Part shown: one piece after another, positions 33,575-43,081 of the stretch
Numbering within the stretch: the first letter of the stretch is position 1
How the letters are laid out: each line of letters opens with the position of its first letter
From: Mucidula mucida
Lineage: Eukaryota; Basidiomycota; Agaricomycetes; Agaricales; Physalacriaceae
Assembly: GCA_015501055.1 (NCBI GenBank)
Contig: JADNYV010000257.1
Location: 1-49,983, forward strand
Reading direction: 5' to 3'
Length of the DNA stretch: 49,983 nucleotides
Notes under the pieces: model-generated
The model's database searches: none
Seen by the model: only the letters and a program-made list of their open reading frames with translations
What the model was told of the DNA's origin: nothing
Made by a program: the position numbers and the translations under genes

Positions 33575-35443
33575 ATGATGTCGACTACTGTCCTCGAGCC
33601 CGCTCGGACCACCTCGCAGAATACCCCAAAGTCGCGCGATGATGCGCGCCACGATGATAACCGACGAGTTGCTGCCCAGCGCCCTGCGGGGCGTACTGGT
33701 TTCGAAGATCTCCTAACGAGGATAACAACTGGGGGCCCGGTTCCGTTACCTATCAATCGGCCCAATAGAATGTTGCCGATTTCTGTGTCTACGCCCGCCC
33801 GTGCTCAGCGGAGTGTGCCTCGAACGAGTATCCCTAGGCCCAGCCCCGTTGATGAGTCGATAATCCCGCCGCGCCCTGTTGGTACCCTACGCGCGCCGGT
33901 TTGGCCGCGTCCTGATGACGGCAATCAGAACGATTCGTCTTCGACGAGGAGTCGGGACTCACGTAGCCGTCGTAGACGCAAAGGAAAATCTAAGGCGAAG
34001 GATCAGGATAATCCTTCGCAATCATCCGCGTCTGAAGGTGACGCACGGTCAGATATCTCCTCAGAGCCTTCAATAGATAATTCGTTGGGCGGCTTGTCCG
34101 ATTTGCAGATAACCGACCATACTGAGATTGAGCGTAAGTTGCGTGCCTTGTCAGGCCAAGATAAAGACCTTGTTCAGGTTCTTTGTAACGATTTGCAGGC
34201 GGTCCTGGAGAATGTGAATCCGAATCAGCCGGCAGCGATGAACATGGAGATTTTGCGCGTGGCGCGATCTACTCTAGCGGTGTCAATTATGGAAATTCGA
34301 CGACGGCTAGGGCTTACTATTAATTCAGACGATTATAGCATGCCGTTATCGAGCGCCCCGCAAGCGAATGCCCAGACAATCTATGATGATCCCCGGCCAG
34401 CGAGTGCCCAGGCGAAATATGAGGCGCCCGCAGTGGTGAACGATTTCTCCTTACAGGATGAGTTGATTGACTTTGGGGGCGAGTGGGAATGGTCGTTCGA
34501 GAAGCAAGTATCGCGTCCGCCAAGTGGCTCGGAGGTCTCTGATAGTCTGTCTGGCCTGATTAGTGGCCGACATACAACGAAGAAGCATACGCCTGCCGTT
34601 CCGAAGGCAGATGTCCCACCCAAGGCAAAAGACGATGGGCTGCCCGTGGCTGTAGAAGAAGCTGCGCCACCTGTGCCTGTCTCATCAGATGTGGTTGTTC
34701 GAGGTGGCGAGAGGACTGACAGTCAAATTCGGTTCGATGATATGCAAATGCGTGTCATGAAACAGCTGCTCCGTGAGGAACAGATGTTTGAGTTTGGTGA
34801 ATCGTCCATTCCTTGTCAGGACATCGTCATCGACTGGCCGAACAAGTTGATACGTGAATTCCTGCCGAACGGAGACACAAAGAAGACAGCTTACGGGGTT
34901 CACCCAATGTGCAACTTCCGTATTGTGGAGTTGCCCGAAGAGGCGGTTCCTAGCTCAACGTCAGTTGCGCCTGACACCCAGGTTCCCGTGAGCGACCCTA
35001 TTGCGTCGACGTCGAAGACGGCCGCGCCTTCAGGTCCGCAGTCAACGAGCAAGGCTGCTGGGAAGTCGTCCACACAGCCGAAGGCGGAGAATGACTTGGA
35101 GATGTGGATTAGAATTGATAATGACCGCCTTCGTTGCATCCATCAGTACGGCGAGCCGCAGGTGCATGACTCTTTCAATACTTGGATCGTTTTATCCCCG
35201 CATGACGAGGAGCGGATTTTGGGGATTGTCGAGAGCGAGGCTTATGCGCCACGCAAGGAGGATCGCCTTGACCGGTTTGCATTGCAGAAGCAGGATTGGA
35301 TCTTATTCGGCGAGCATCCGGTGTTTCGCCATTGTCGTCGAGAGACGTATGACGCGGAGATGGCTGAGCTGGCTTCAGCGGGCGCGTCTTCGCATGATGA
35401 CATCTTAGGTCCATTCGAAGGGCTTTCGGTAACCCTACGTTGA
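33575..35443 (+). CDS. Gag-like protein of the LTR element
   Basis: An intronless frame of 622 residues starting at the first of two adjacent ATGs. The N-terminal third is basic and Pro/Ser/Arg-rich (RSRRRRKGKSKAK). A helical middle segment follows (HTEIERKLRALSGQDKDL to RSTLAVSIMEIRRRLGL), then disordered Pro/Ser linkers. The C-terminal domain is compact and Trp-rich (LEMWIRIDNDRLRCIHQYG, NTWIVLSPHDEER, RFALQKQDWILFGEHPVF). No CCHC knuckle and no protease motif were seen. By position it should be the structural protein packaging element RNA, but the fold is not one I recognise. Integrity of the whole frame agrees with a young insertion. Confidence 0.8.
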   Translation: MMSTTVLEPARTTSQNTPKSRDDARHDDNRRVAAQRPAGRTGFEDLLTRITTGGPVPLPINRPNRMLPISVSTPARAQRSVPRTSIPRPSPVDESIIPPRPVGTLRAPVWPRPDDGNQNDSSSTRSRDSRSRRRRKGKSKAKDQDNPSQSSASEGDARSDISSEPSIDNSLGGLSDLQITDHTEIERKLRALSGQDKDLVQVLCNDLQAVLENVNPNQPAAMNMEILRVARSTLAVSIMEIRRRLGLTINSDDYSMPLSSAPQANAQTIYDDPRPASAQAKYEAPAVVNDFSLQDELIDFGGEWEWSFEKQVSRPPSGSEVSDSLSGLISGRHTTKKHTPAVPKADVPPKAKDDGLPVAVEEAAPPVPVSSDVVVRGGERTDSQIRFDDMQMRVMKQLLREEQMFEFGESSIPCQDIVIDWPNKLIREFLPNGDTKKTAYGVHPMCNFRIVELPEEAVPSSTSVAPDTQVPVSDPIASTSKTAAPSGPQSTSKAAGKSSTQPKAENDLEMWIRIDNDRLRCIHQYGEPQVHDSFNTWIVLSPHDEERILGIVESEAYAPRKEDRLDRFALQKQDWILFGEHPVFRHCRRETYDAEMAELASAGASSHDDILGPFEGLSVTLR

Positions 35444-35529
35444 TTGGTTTACTATACACTGATTTTTCTTTTCTTTTCTTTTCTTTTCTTTTCTTTCTTA
35501 GATCCCTGGTAGGAATCTAGGGGGGGGTG

Positions 35530-35682
35530 TGTAAGGGGGTAGGTCCCTTACATAGCCACTAGGTATATACAGTACACTCAGGAGCTGTAGGCTCCTTAGT
35601 CTTTTACCTTTATGTTCATACTTTAACCTTACGAATCTACGTGGTTCTGGTTCTCTGGCGTGAACATACAAGGCCTTTTACA
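35530..35682 (+). repeat. 3' LTR
   Basis: 153 bp, the same sequence as the 5' LTR, followed directly by the target duplicate GCAAA. Confidence 0.9.
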
Positions 35683-35689
35683 GCAAAGC

Positions 35690-35907
35690 CGGTCTTCAAT
35701 CTCCTTTTGTCGTGCCGCTGCCTCTGCCTCAAACAGAGACGCGTCTCGCTGGCGAATCTCTTCTGGGGTCATCTTCTCCTTCTGCTTCTTCTTTCGCGGA
35801 GCCGTTGTCCGCACCGCTATATCGTTCGGGTTCAATTTTGGCCGTGAAGAACCAGACGCCGAGCCAGGTACGGGACCGGGTGTTAGACAAGACGTTGACG
35901 CGGACAC
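35690..35907 (-). CDS. Small open frame inside the MULE, cut by the LTR element
   Basis: The minus-strand frame from 35907 reads SRPKLNPNDIAVRTT, then KKKQKEKMTPEEIRQRD and FEAEAAARQKEIEDRL, a basic helical stretch that looks protein-like, and then meets the LTR insertion site. On the plus strand an alternative exists: a splice (GTACGG at 35856, TGCAG at 35940) leading to DGADIDWFDESYDEY and a stop just before the right terminal repeat. I cannot decide which is real. It may be a captured host gene fragment. Confidence 0.3.
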
Positions 35908-36029
35908 CAGAGGTTGGGATGAGCTGAAAATGAGTGCAGGACCAGAAACAAGACGACTTAGAGGAAGGTGGCTTTGACGGAGCTGACATCGATTGGTTCG
36001 ATGAAAGTTATGACGAGTACTAAGTAGTC

Positions 36030-36267
36030 AGAAATTTTTTATATAAAAAGTATTTTCTGGCTATTGGCGTTCGACTCAGAACGACGAAAAAACGACTTTC
36101 CATTTCTTGAACTTTTTACTTTTTTGTGGGAGAAAAATGGTTCGTCGAGGAAAAGTGCGCTGGCTGGATTGGCAGCATCCGCCAAATCGGGAACAAGTGG
36201 GACCAGCCGCTTCGCAAAAAGTGATCAGCGCAGCCACGTGGTTGCGAAGCGGATGGACCCGAGCCTA
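36030..36267. repeat. Right terminal inverted repeat of the MULE
   Basis: Inverse of 32839-33065, slightly longer because of small insertions near 36040-36060 and 36235-36250. Confidence 0.8.
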
Positions 36268-36276
36268 CCTCTAGTC

Positions 36277-37103
36277 GTCAAATCAAGCATAATACCTTCT
36301 CGCAAATCAGGTGATTGCTCGGGGACGTCGGAATTGGCCATTACCATTTTGACCTGAATTTGAGGTAACGCAGGGGCATAGAGAGGCGGCAATGGCCCAC
36401 TCTACATGCAGTCCTGTTGCGAATGCGGGATTTTGTCCTTCGGGTTGCTGCGGGCCTCGAGCTCGAGGTCTTGGCAAGCGCTCGCCTTGTTGGCGACAAA
36501 AAGGAAAAAGCCGACCGTGGGAATTCCTGATTTTCCTTTTATTTTTCCCGCTGAGTATTCGCGGCTGTAGCCTGTGAGCTCGTCCCGCTGCACTTTCTAC
36601 ATTCTACGGCAACATTAGGAACTGGTGTGCGTTGCTATGTTTCGTTGTAGGGCTCTAAACGCCACTCAGCTGTGCCAGAAAGTGAGCATCTTCAAAACGC
36701 GGGTCGTCTGTACTTAGACACGCTGGATGTATGTCCCTTTCCAAAAGTTTATTGCCTGCCAATCCGGAAAGGTCCAGACATTGTCCTATTTTCTCTTCAG
36801 AATTATGTGGCATTTGAAGATTCTTCTGTTCATGGAAGTCACAACACTTTGGTCTGGAGATCTTAGTACTGTATTACTTCAGAGCTGAAGCCTTGAAGCT
36901 TGAAGCCTGAATTGTGTACCTATGAAGCATTCTTGAGTGAGACTGCCTAAAATGTTAATGTTACTGTATCATATCGCGTCAACAGCTTGGGACCAGTAAT
37001 GCCAAAATCTATATATTCCAGCTGAGTACACACAGACTTATGCGAATGGAAGTACATATTCGAACCTATCTAGTATTTAGGGACCGTTGCGCCACACTAG
37101 TTC
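36277..37103. other. No gene seen
   Basis: Only short frames. A small GAAGCTTGAAGC-type repeat lies near 36885-36910. Confidence 0.4.
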
Positions 37104-37405
37104 CTAGGGTTAGGGTTAGGATCACCTCCCGACCAAAAAAAAAAGGGCCCACCCAGCCAGAGTGGCCAAAGTGGGACAGGAAAATATTGAGACGATGCAT
37201 AACCCTCTGTATGGACAGGGTCGCCGTGCTATGAAGGATCTCCACAGCCCACAAATCCGGGACATGAAGAGACTTGTGCCATCAAGGTAAGTATGAGGTG
37301 TTCTAATGTTCGAGCTTGGACTTTATACTGACGGTGGTGCGCACGGACCAGCTATATTTCACTGGTACGCACGGACCATAGTCGCTCGATCGCGATCGTC
37401 GAGCG
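37104..37405 (+). repeat. Dispersed ~300-bp repeat, copy 1, with telomere-like units
   Basis: Begins with two and a half TTAGGG-type units (TAGGGTTAGGGTTAGG, 37105-37120), then AGGGCCCACCCAGCCAGAGT. Next comes a ~110-bp block ending CATCAAGGTAAGTATGAG, and finally GCGCACGGACCA and GCTCGATCGCGA. Copy 2 lies inverted at 45061-45353 and has about 27 extra bases in the middle. No open frame of note. Confidence 0.7.
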
Positions 37406-38565
37406 GCCATGTCCCTCTCACGGCTCGCCACGATGTTTTCTTCTTTGTTTCGTCTGTTACAAGGACTTGTGTTTGATTCGACTCCTTATGGGCGCCTCAT
37501 GCAAGCTCTACTGGGCCATTCATGTTTCTGGACTTGCTCCTGTGTCCTATCAAGTACTAGCCTGACTGAGTTGGACTTCTCCTGCAAAGCGTCAGCACTG
37601 GGATCCAACTGTGTCAGATTAAACTGTCCAATCGCGCAAGGAACACTACACTCTTGCTCAGATGATCCATCGGTTCTGCTACAAATCAGAAACTCATGAT
37701 GCCCACAACGGGTAAGTATTGATGTGTGAACACTCGAGGCCTCTCTACGGGTTCTGTATCGGTTTCCTACTGTACCCGCTTCCCGGAGCCACTTCCAAGC
37801 ACGATGATTCGCTAGCCAGCTGGCTTATGATTGGTGTACAACGACTCGGAACACAGCAGCAGTACGGTGTCGATAGACCGTATTCTGAATGGATGGTTAC
37901 TAGATTGGCTTCGAGTGCTGCTGATGAAGAGTGTCCTACCAACTGAACCAAATCACTGCCTTTGTTCTTTGCCTTGTCCCGTTTATGGGCTCAAGTTATC
38001 ACCCACCAACCTTAACGCCGCCTCATCGCCACATCTCTGCCTTTTTCGGCTGAAGGACACGACGAGCAGTGCGTGCACTTAGTATACGATCTTGTAGTAA
38101 TCCTGCAGGATTTACCGCACTCCCCCTAGCTAAGTAGTACGCGTCTAAAGCAAATATCGCTCCTCTCCTACAATCCAACCTCAACTGAGAGAGAGTATAC
38201 AGATGTACACCGTTACATCATTCAGGCGAAATATGTACATGCAAGCTCTAGATCACGCTGTCATACTGTCATCAGTCAACAATTAAATCACGTCCGAGCC
38301 TGTACATCCTAGATTAAAACAATAACAGGGCATCCTTAGCCTCGGCCAGCGAGTATCGAACTCCGTAGAGAAGTCCATCTGTCAGTCGAGCATTCATATG
38401 CGGATGGTTTCCAAGGCGGGAACAAGGCCAGGACGAAGGCACAGCGAATACCCGCAGTGGGACCGTGTAACCTTCCATATTTGGTGCTGCTTCTTCTGCC
38501 CACAATGCTCCCTCGCCCCTCGACTGGCCCTGGTCACCCCTCGCAGTTCCTGGGGCTCGAGGATG
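37406..38565. other. No gene seen
   Basis: Short frames only; a Cys/Ser-rich 96-codon frame at 37409-37699 has no recognised domain. TATAAA at 38566-38571 belongs to the carboxylesterase gene. Confidence 0.4.
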
Positions 38566-38625
38566 TATAAATGGCGACCGAGGAACGGCCTATCGCTACC
38601 ATCCGCCGCCGGTCCCAAGCTGATC

Positions 38626-40497
38626 ATGGTTTCGCTCGTCGCTGCCCTCCTGCTCCTCCTGCTCAACTTCCAGTCGTTGTCCTGGGCTCTCCCTGCGGTT
38701 GACGCTGTCCGAGGCGGCGGCCACAAAAACGCTGGAGCATCTTCTGCAGCACGGCAAAGGCGCCATGGTTGTGTCCTCGCGACGGAACCATCCTCCCGGA
38801 CGTGAAAACGTCGATTGGCACGGCGCACGGAACCGTGGATGGCTCCGCCGTCAGATTCGCGGTCAAATACGCCAACGCAGAGCGCTGGCAGGAATCGAAG
38901 GCGGTTTCGACTTGGGAGCTCCCGTAAGTCCGTTAATGAGATCGGCGCGGAAGCAATTTAATCTCGTCTTTGCTAGAAACAACGCGACCGACGTTACTGC
39001 AATGCCTTTAGCTTGCCCTCAGACCGCGCTCAGCTCGGATGCCTATTCTGAAGACTGCTTGAGTATGGTGTTGTATGTTCCCACCACGGCCACGGCCTCG
39101 GACGAGCTACCCAGCTTGATGTGGTGCGTACTTCCCCGCCACCTCGCGCCTCAATTCCTCATCTTACATATCTACCAGGATCCACGGAGGCTCCTTCAAA
39201 GAAGGATCAGCCAGCGATGCTGGTCTTACAGGCTCGAACCTCGCCACGGCAACCAACTCTATCGTTGCAGTTATACAATACCGTCTCGGCGCAGTACGTC
39301 CCTTTTCTCTTTTTTCTATTGTGATACTCATGGTACTTCAGCTTGGCTTTATGGCACCCGATGGAACTACGAATCTCGGCCTCAAAGATACAATCAACGC
39401 GATGAAATTTGTACAGACTATCGCGCCGTTCTTCGGGGGCAGCGCTTCGAAAATCACCGTGGCGGGTCAAAGTAGTGGCGCGAACATGATTCGGGCTCTT
39501 CTCGCTACACCCTCGGCAGCAGACTTGTTCGCGTCTGCCATCCTTCAGTCAGATCCCATGGTATGTACGTCTCATTCACCGTTACTTCCCATCTCATTCT
39601 CTTCAGAACTTTGGCTTCTTGTCGACATCTGGCCAGGGAACGCTACAGAGTTACTACAACTCGGTGATCAGCTGCTCTGATTCCGATGCAGCTTGCTGGG
39701 ATGCACTGTCACTGGACAGCATCTTGAGTGCGCAGAACAACCTCCTAGACGCCGCATCAACGCTTGAGCCCTCAGCCGGCGACGCAGAGCCCATCCGTGT
39801 CGTACGTGACGGAACACTCATCACCTCTCCCCTCGACGACACCGACGCATTCCCTTCCGTCGACAAACCCATCCTCGTCAGCACAGTCCAAAACGAAGCC
39901 GGCGCCACAATCTACTCCATGTTCGACTCCGTCCTCCCAGACGCCTACTTCTCGCTCGTATCCGCCGGTACCCTCGGGACGAACCGCACCGGCACCGTCG
40001 TATCCTCCGGGTTCTACCCCTCCATGACGAACATCGCAGGCGTCACCGACACGCGCGTGCGCCTCGAGCGGCTCGGCACCGACGAGATGTGGCGCTGCGC
40101 GAGCTGGACGTTTGCGCGCAACTGGGTCGCGCACGGGGGCACGGCGTACGTGGGGCTGTACACCGTCGGCGCGGTGTACTCTGGCAACTCTTTTTTGGAG
40201 TTTTGCGCCCAGGCGGGGTCGGTGTGTCATCAGGCGGACATTGAGATTGTCTTTGGGACTGTGGCGGATCCGACGGCGGAGCAGAGCGCGTTGGTGAAAG
40301 AGATTCAGGCGCGTTACAAGTCCTTTTTGCACAGCGGGACGCCCAATGCGAGTGGATACGCGAATTGGACACCAGCTGGTTCGGTTGACGTTAACGTCTT
40401 GAACCTCGGTGGCTCCGACCCTATTCAAACCGGCGCGTGCGATGTCTCATTCTGGGGCGATGCAGTTCCATACGATTATCAAGTCTACAACATCTAA
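38626..40497 (+). CDS. Secreted type-B carboxylesterase/lipase
   Basis: The signal peptide MVSLVAALLLLLLNF is followed by the alpha/beta-hydrolase body. Coding blocks end or start at 38923/38977, 39123/39179, 39293/39342 and 39560/39607. Exons carry SIGTAHGTVDGSAVRF, EDCLSMVLYVPTT, the oxyanion motif WIHGGSF rebuilt across an intron, VIQYRLGALGFMAPDG, the nucleophile motif VAGQSSGANM, and CHQADIEIVFGT with the likely catalytic His. Family members hydrolyse esters outside the cell. Near the N-terminus the frame changes between 38697 and 38760. A 62-bp intron (38698-38759, weak GTTGAC donor) would give 1,608 nt and 535 residues; otherwise one base is missing. TATAAA lies 55 bp upstream. Confidence 0.88.
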
Positions 40498-40935
40498 TTT
40501 GGGCATCCAGAACTATTCTTATTCTAAACTTATGGTCTTCTTCGCAATTCTCATCTTTCCCCCTCTGCACTACTATTAATACCCGTTGTATTTTTACGAT
40601 TCTTTCTTCTGTGTTCGTCTTGCTCTCGCTCTATACTGTAGCCTACTGATTCCATTTGAATTATAACAAGTCTCCATGATCCTTTAACACGAGTGAATTG
40701 AACTCTCCCAGTCAATTATGATCAGTAGTATGGCGTCAGATTCTTTTGGTCAAAGAAACTGATACAACACAGGAAGTGCAACTACCTCGTCCGAGTTGTC
40801 TCCTTCGCATTCCTATGACCACGCGAATTGAGATGTTTCGAGCCTAATGCATAAAGACACAGCGGAAGAACATCATCAAAACCATATGTACATGTTCCTG
40901 CTATTGACCCAATTCCGGAATACAATGCACACCAA
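40498..40935. other. 3' flank of the esterase gene, no gene seen
   Basis: Nothing recognisable apart from the downstream end of the Nudix pseudogene duplication. Confidence 0.4.
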
Positions 40936-41423
40936 TCACAACTTTGCACGTTCCTCAACAAAGACACGCGGCTCAATCTCCGTGAAAATATCGAAATTCC
41001 GTTGTAGTTCAATCGTTCGTCGTGATCTACCGCTCATTAGCACACACACCAAACGTCTACTGATAATTCGGAGGAAAGACTCACGCCACCTTTCGACAAT
41101 GTACACCGAATCCGATGCAGTCTCCCCTTTGGCCCCCCGCGCGTCTCGTCGCCTTCGTAGGTGAAGTTGCCCGACCCCGGCAGCCCTGCGCGCATTCATC
41201 ACTGCAGCGAGCTATCCTGATTCTGGTCATAATTTCCTGCGGAAAAGACCTACATCTTTCCTTCAATGCTCCGGGAGATTGTTTAAATGTGTAAAGAGCT
41301 CACATGTACGCCTGCGAAAGTCCTGGCCTTTGGATTCCGCTGTACAAGTAAAACTTCGTTATGCTCGTTGATAACAACAAGGCTGGCAGAAGGCCGAGGG
41401 ACGGCAGGTGTTTTTGTCGACAT
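40936..41423 (-). pseudogene. Truncated tandem copy of the Nudix gene
   Basis: Reading on the minus strand, the first exon (from ATG at 41423, now followed by SKKTPAV-like coding and a good match to ASLVVINE) and the start of exon 2 (N-Y-D-Q-N-Q-D-S) resemble the gene at 42832-41752. At about 41205 the copy jumps straight to the region for MNPRR and on to the last exon (ELQRNFDIFTEIEP). The deletion removes the whole Nudix box and the middle exons. Frames are broken, so it is not functional. Confidence 0.75.
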
Positions 41424-41751
41424 TTAGCGGGTAAGATAGGCGAGAGTGAAAAAGCTTCATAAATGGTCGACGGCTTCAAAAGAGTAGATTAGTTGGTGGA
41501 TCCAGTCGACTGCGCCTTCAGCTTCGCCGGAGCACCTTGACCGGTATTAGAATCACAGTAACGACGTTCACGGTACACCTCGTTGGCCAGCTAACGGACG
41601 TTAGGCTTATCCACGAGAAGCTGATACAACTGTCTAGCCTGTCTTAGAAGAATAAGATTATGATACATCTAGTCGATTGTCAGTAAACATGCAAGTATTA
41701 GTACATACACAACCAGTCTCGCACCCTGGGGCTGGAGGGGTGTACGCGACA
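41424..41751. other. Spacer between Nudix copies
   Basis: No gene. It should hold the 3' end of the intact Nudix gene. Confidence 0.4.
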
Positions 41752-42832
41752 TTACAATTTCGAAGGCTCTTCAAAGACATGCGGCTCAATCTCCGTGAAA
41801 ATATCAAAATTCCTTTGTAGCTCAATCTTCGTCGTGATCTACCACAGGCAGCATTAGCATACACCAAACGTCTAATGATAATAAGGAGCAACTCACCCCG
41901 CCTTTGGTAAACGTACACAGCGCCCGATGTAGTCTCCCTTTCGACCCCCCGCGCGTCTCGTCGCCCTCGTAGGTCAAGATCCCCGACGAGCCCTCCACCG
42001 ACAGCCGTCGCGGGTTCATCACCATCTTCCCAAAGTGCCCGCGCGCTAGTTCCTCGATTTGGGCGCGGGACGAAAGCCCTGCCAGTGTATGCAGTATGTA
42101 GTACTGTGGCGGCATAAACGTGATCTTCCCTTCCCGGAACTCGGAGAGCCACGCAGCTGGGGTGAGGAAGCGCGCAGAGATCACTTCTTGTCCGCCGTCT
42201 AAGGGGAACGTCAAGCTCAGCAACGTCTTAATGCAGTCATGGACTGCGTACCCGGTGTGGGAATCTGCTCTTCCTTCTGGCCCGACGTGAACCCAGCTGA
42301 GGAAGATGATGGTAAGAAGGCGACGTAGAATCGCGCCCGGAAACGCCTACATTAACGTTTACAAAGTTATCAATCCTGTGTCATACCAACGCACCTGGGA
42401 GCGTCAATCGGCGTGATCCACTCCGTGAACGGTAGTAAAGCATCGACGTCCGCCGCCAGCTTGTGCTCCTCAAGAAATGTCACGAATGTCCTCTTCTGCG
42501 AATGTATCGCGTGTCGCGCAGCTTCCAGGACTTTGCCATCGGGTATCGCGCTCGCAGGCGAAGCAAGGAGTAAGCCAGACTCTTCAAACGTCTCACGGAT
42601 AGCCGTCATCTGCAGCGAGGCATCCTGGTTCTGGTCATAATTTCCGCCAGGAAACACCTAACAGCTTCCTTCTTGAGTTGTCTGCAGTCGTGGAATCGAA
42701 TAGCTAGCTCACATGGACGCCTGCAAAAGTGCTGGCTTTGGGATTCCGGTGGACGAGTAGGACTTCATTACGTTCGTTGATAACAACAAGGCTAGCAGAA
42801 GGCCGAGGGACAGCAGGCACTTTGGTAGACAT
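41752..42832 (-). CDS. Nudix hydrolase
   Basis: Five exons (42832-42713, 42657-42395, 42346-42252, 42198-41897, 41838-41752) total 867 nt, 288 residues. The Nudix box is intact: GG at the start of exon 2, then AIRETFEESGLLL, giving the RE-x-x-EE core that binds Mg2+. ASLVVINERNEVLLVHR forms the first strand, VFPGGNY precedes the box, and FYVAFLP follows. The C-terminal half (ISARFLTPAAWLSEF, PPQYYILHTLAGL) matches fungal members near the NUDT19 type, which cleave nucleoside diphosphate or CoA derivatives. The exact substrate is not readable from sequence. A truncated copy lies just downstream. Confidence 0.9.
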
Positions 42833-43081
42833 TCGGCGATGTAGGAAAGGCAAAAGCCTGTGAAACAGCTTCATCTGTAACATATACTATAAGGACATCA
42901 TGGCGGGGGAAGAAGGGCTTAGAAAACAACCGGTCTAGCCGGTGCTCGCACAGCTGACGTTCTCGGGCTCAAATACTGCCTGCGTCCAGCGCACAACGAA
43001 TGTTATAGATACACAAAGGGTAGATAGAGTAATAATTAATGTATACATAATATGTACAATCATATCGCGCAGCTCGTCGTC

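Larger units (their letters stand above)
33317..35682 (+). mobile_element. Gag-only LTR retrotransposon, 2,366 bp
   Basis: Two 153-bp direct repeats (33317-33469 and 35530-35682) read identical base for base. They begin TGTAAGG and end TTTTACA, giving TG...CA termini. The 5-bp target duplication GCAAA occurs at 33312-33316 and 35683-35687. A G-rich tract ending at 35529 serves as a plausible polypurine tract, preceded by a TTTTC repeat (about 35467-35500). The interior holds one long open frame and no protease, reverse transcriptase, RNase H or integrase. A non-autonomous element that moved very recently. Confidence 0.9.
32839..36267. mobile_element. Mutator-like element (MULE) with nested LTR retrotransposon
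   Basis: A 9-bp direct repeat CCTCTAGTC flanks the element (32830-32838 and 36268-36276). Termini are TAGGCTCG and CGAGCCTA, and the terminal inverted repeats extend roughly 225-238 bp (32839-33065; 36030-36267) with small indels. Nine-bp duplication plus long inverted repeats is the signature of Mutator-like elements. Without the 2,371 bp contributed by the LTR insertion the element is about 1,058 bp, too small for a transposase, so it is non-autonomous. Confidence 0.8.

Noticed and set aside
37104..37120. True chromosome end at the TTAGGG units
   Set aside because: Only about 2.5 units and ordinary sequence continues on both sides.
39772..40428. 218-codon minus-strand frame opposite the esterase
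   Set aside because: Shadow of the GC-rich esterase exon; the plus strand carries the catalytic motifs.
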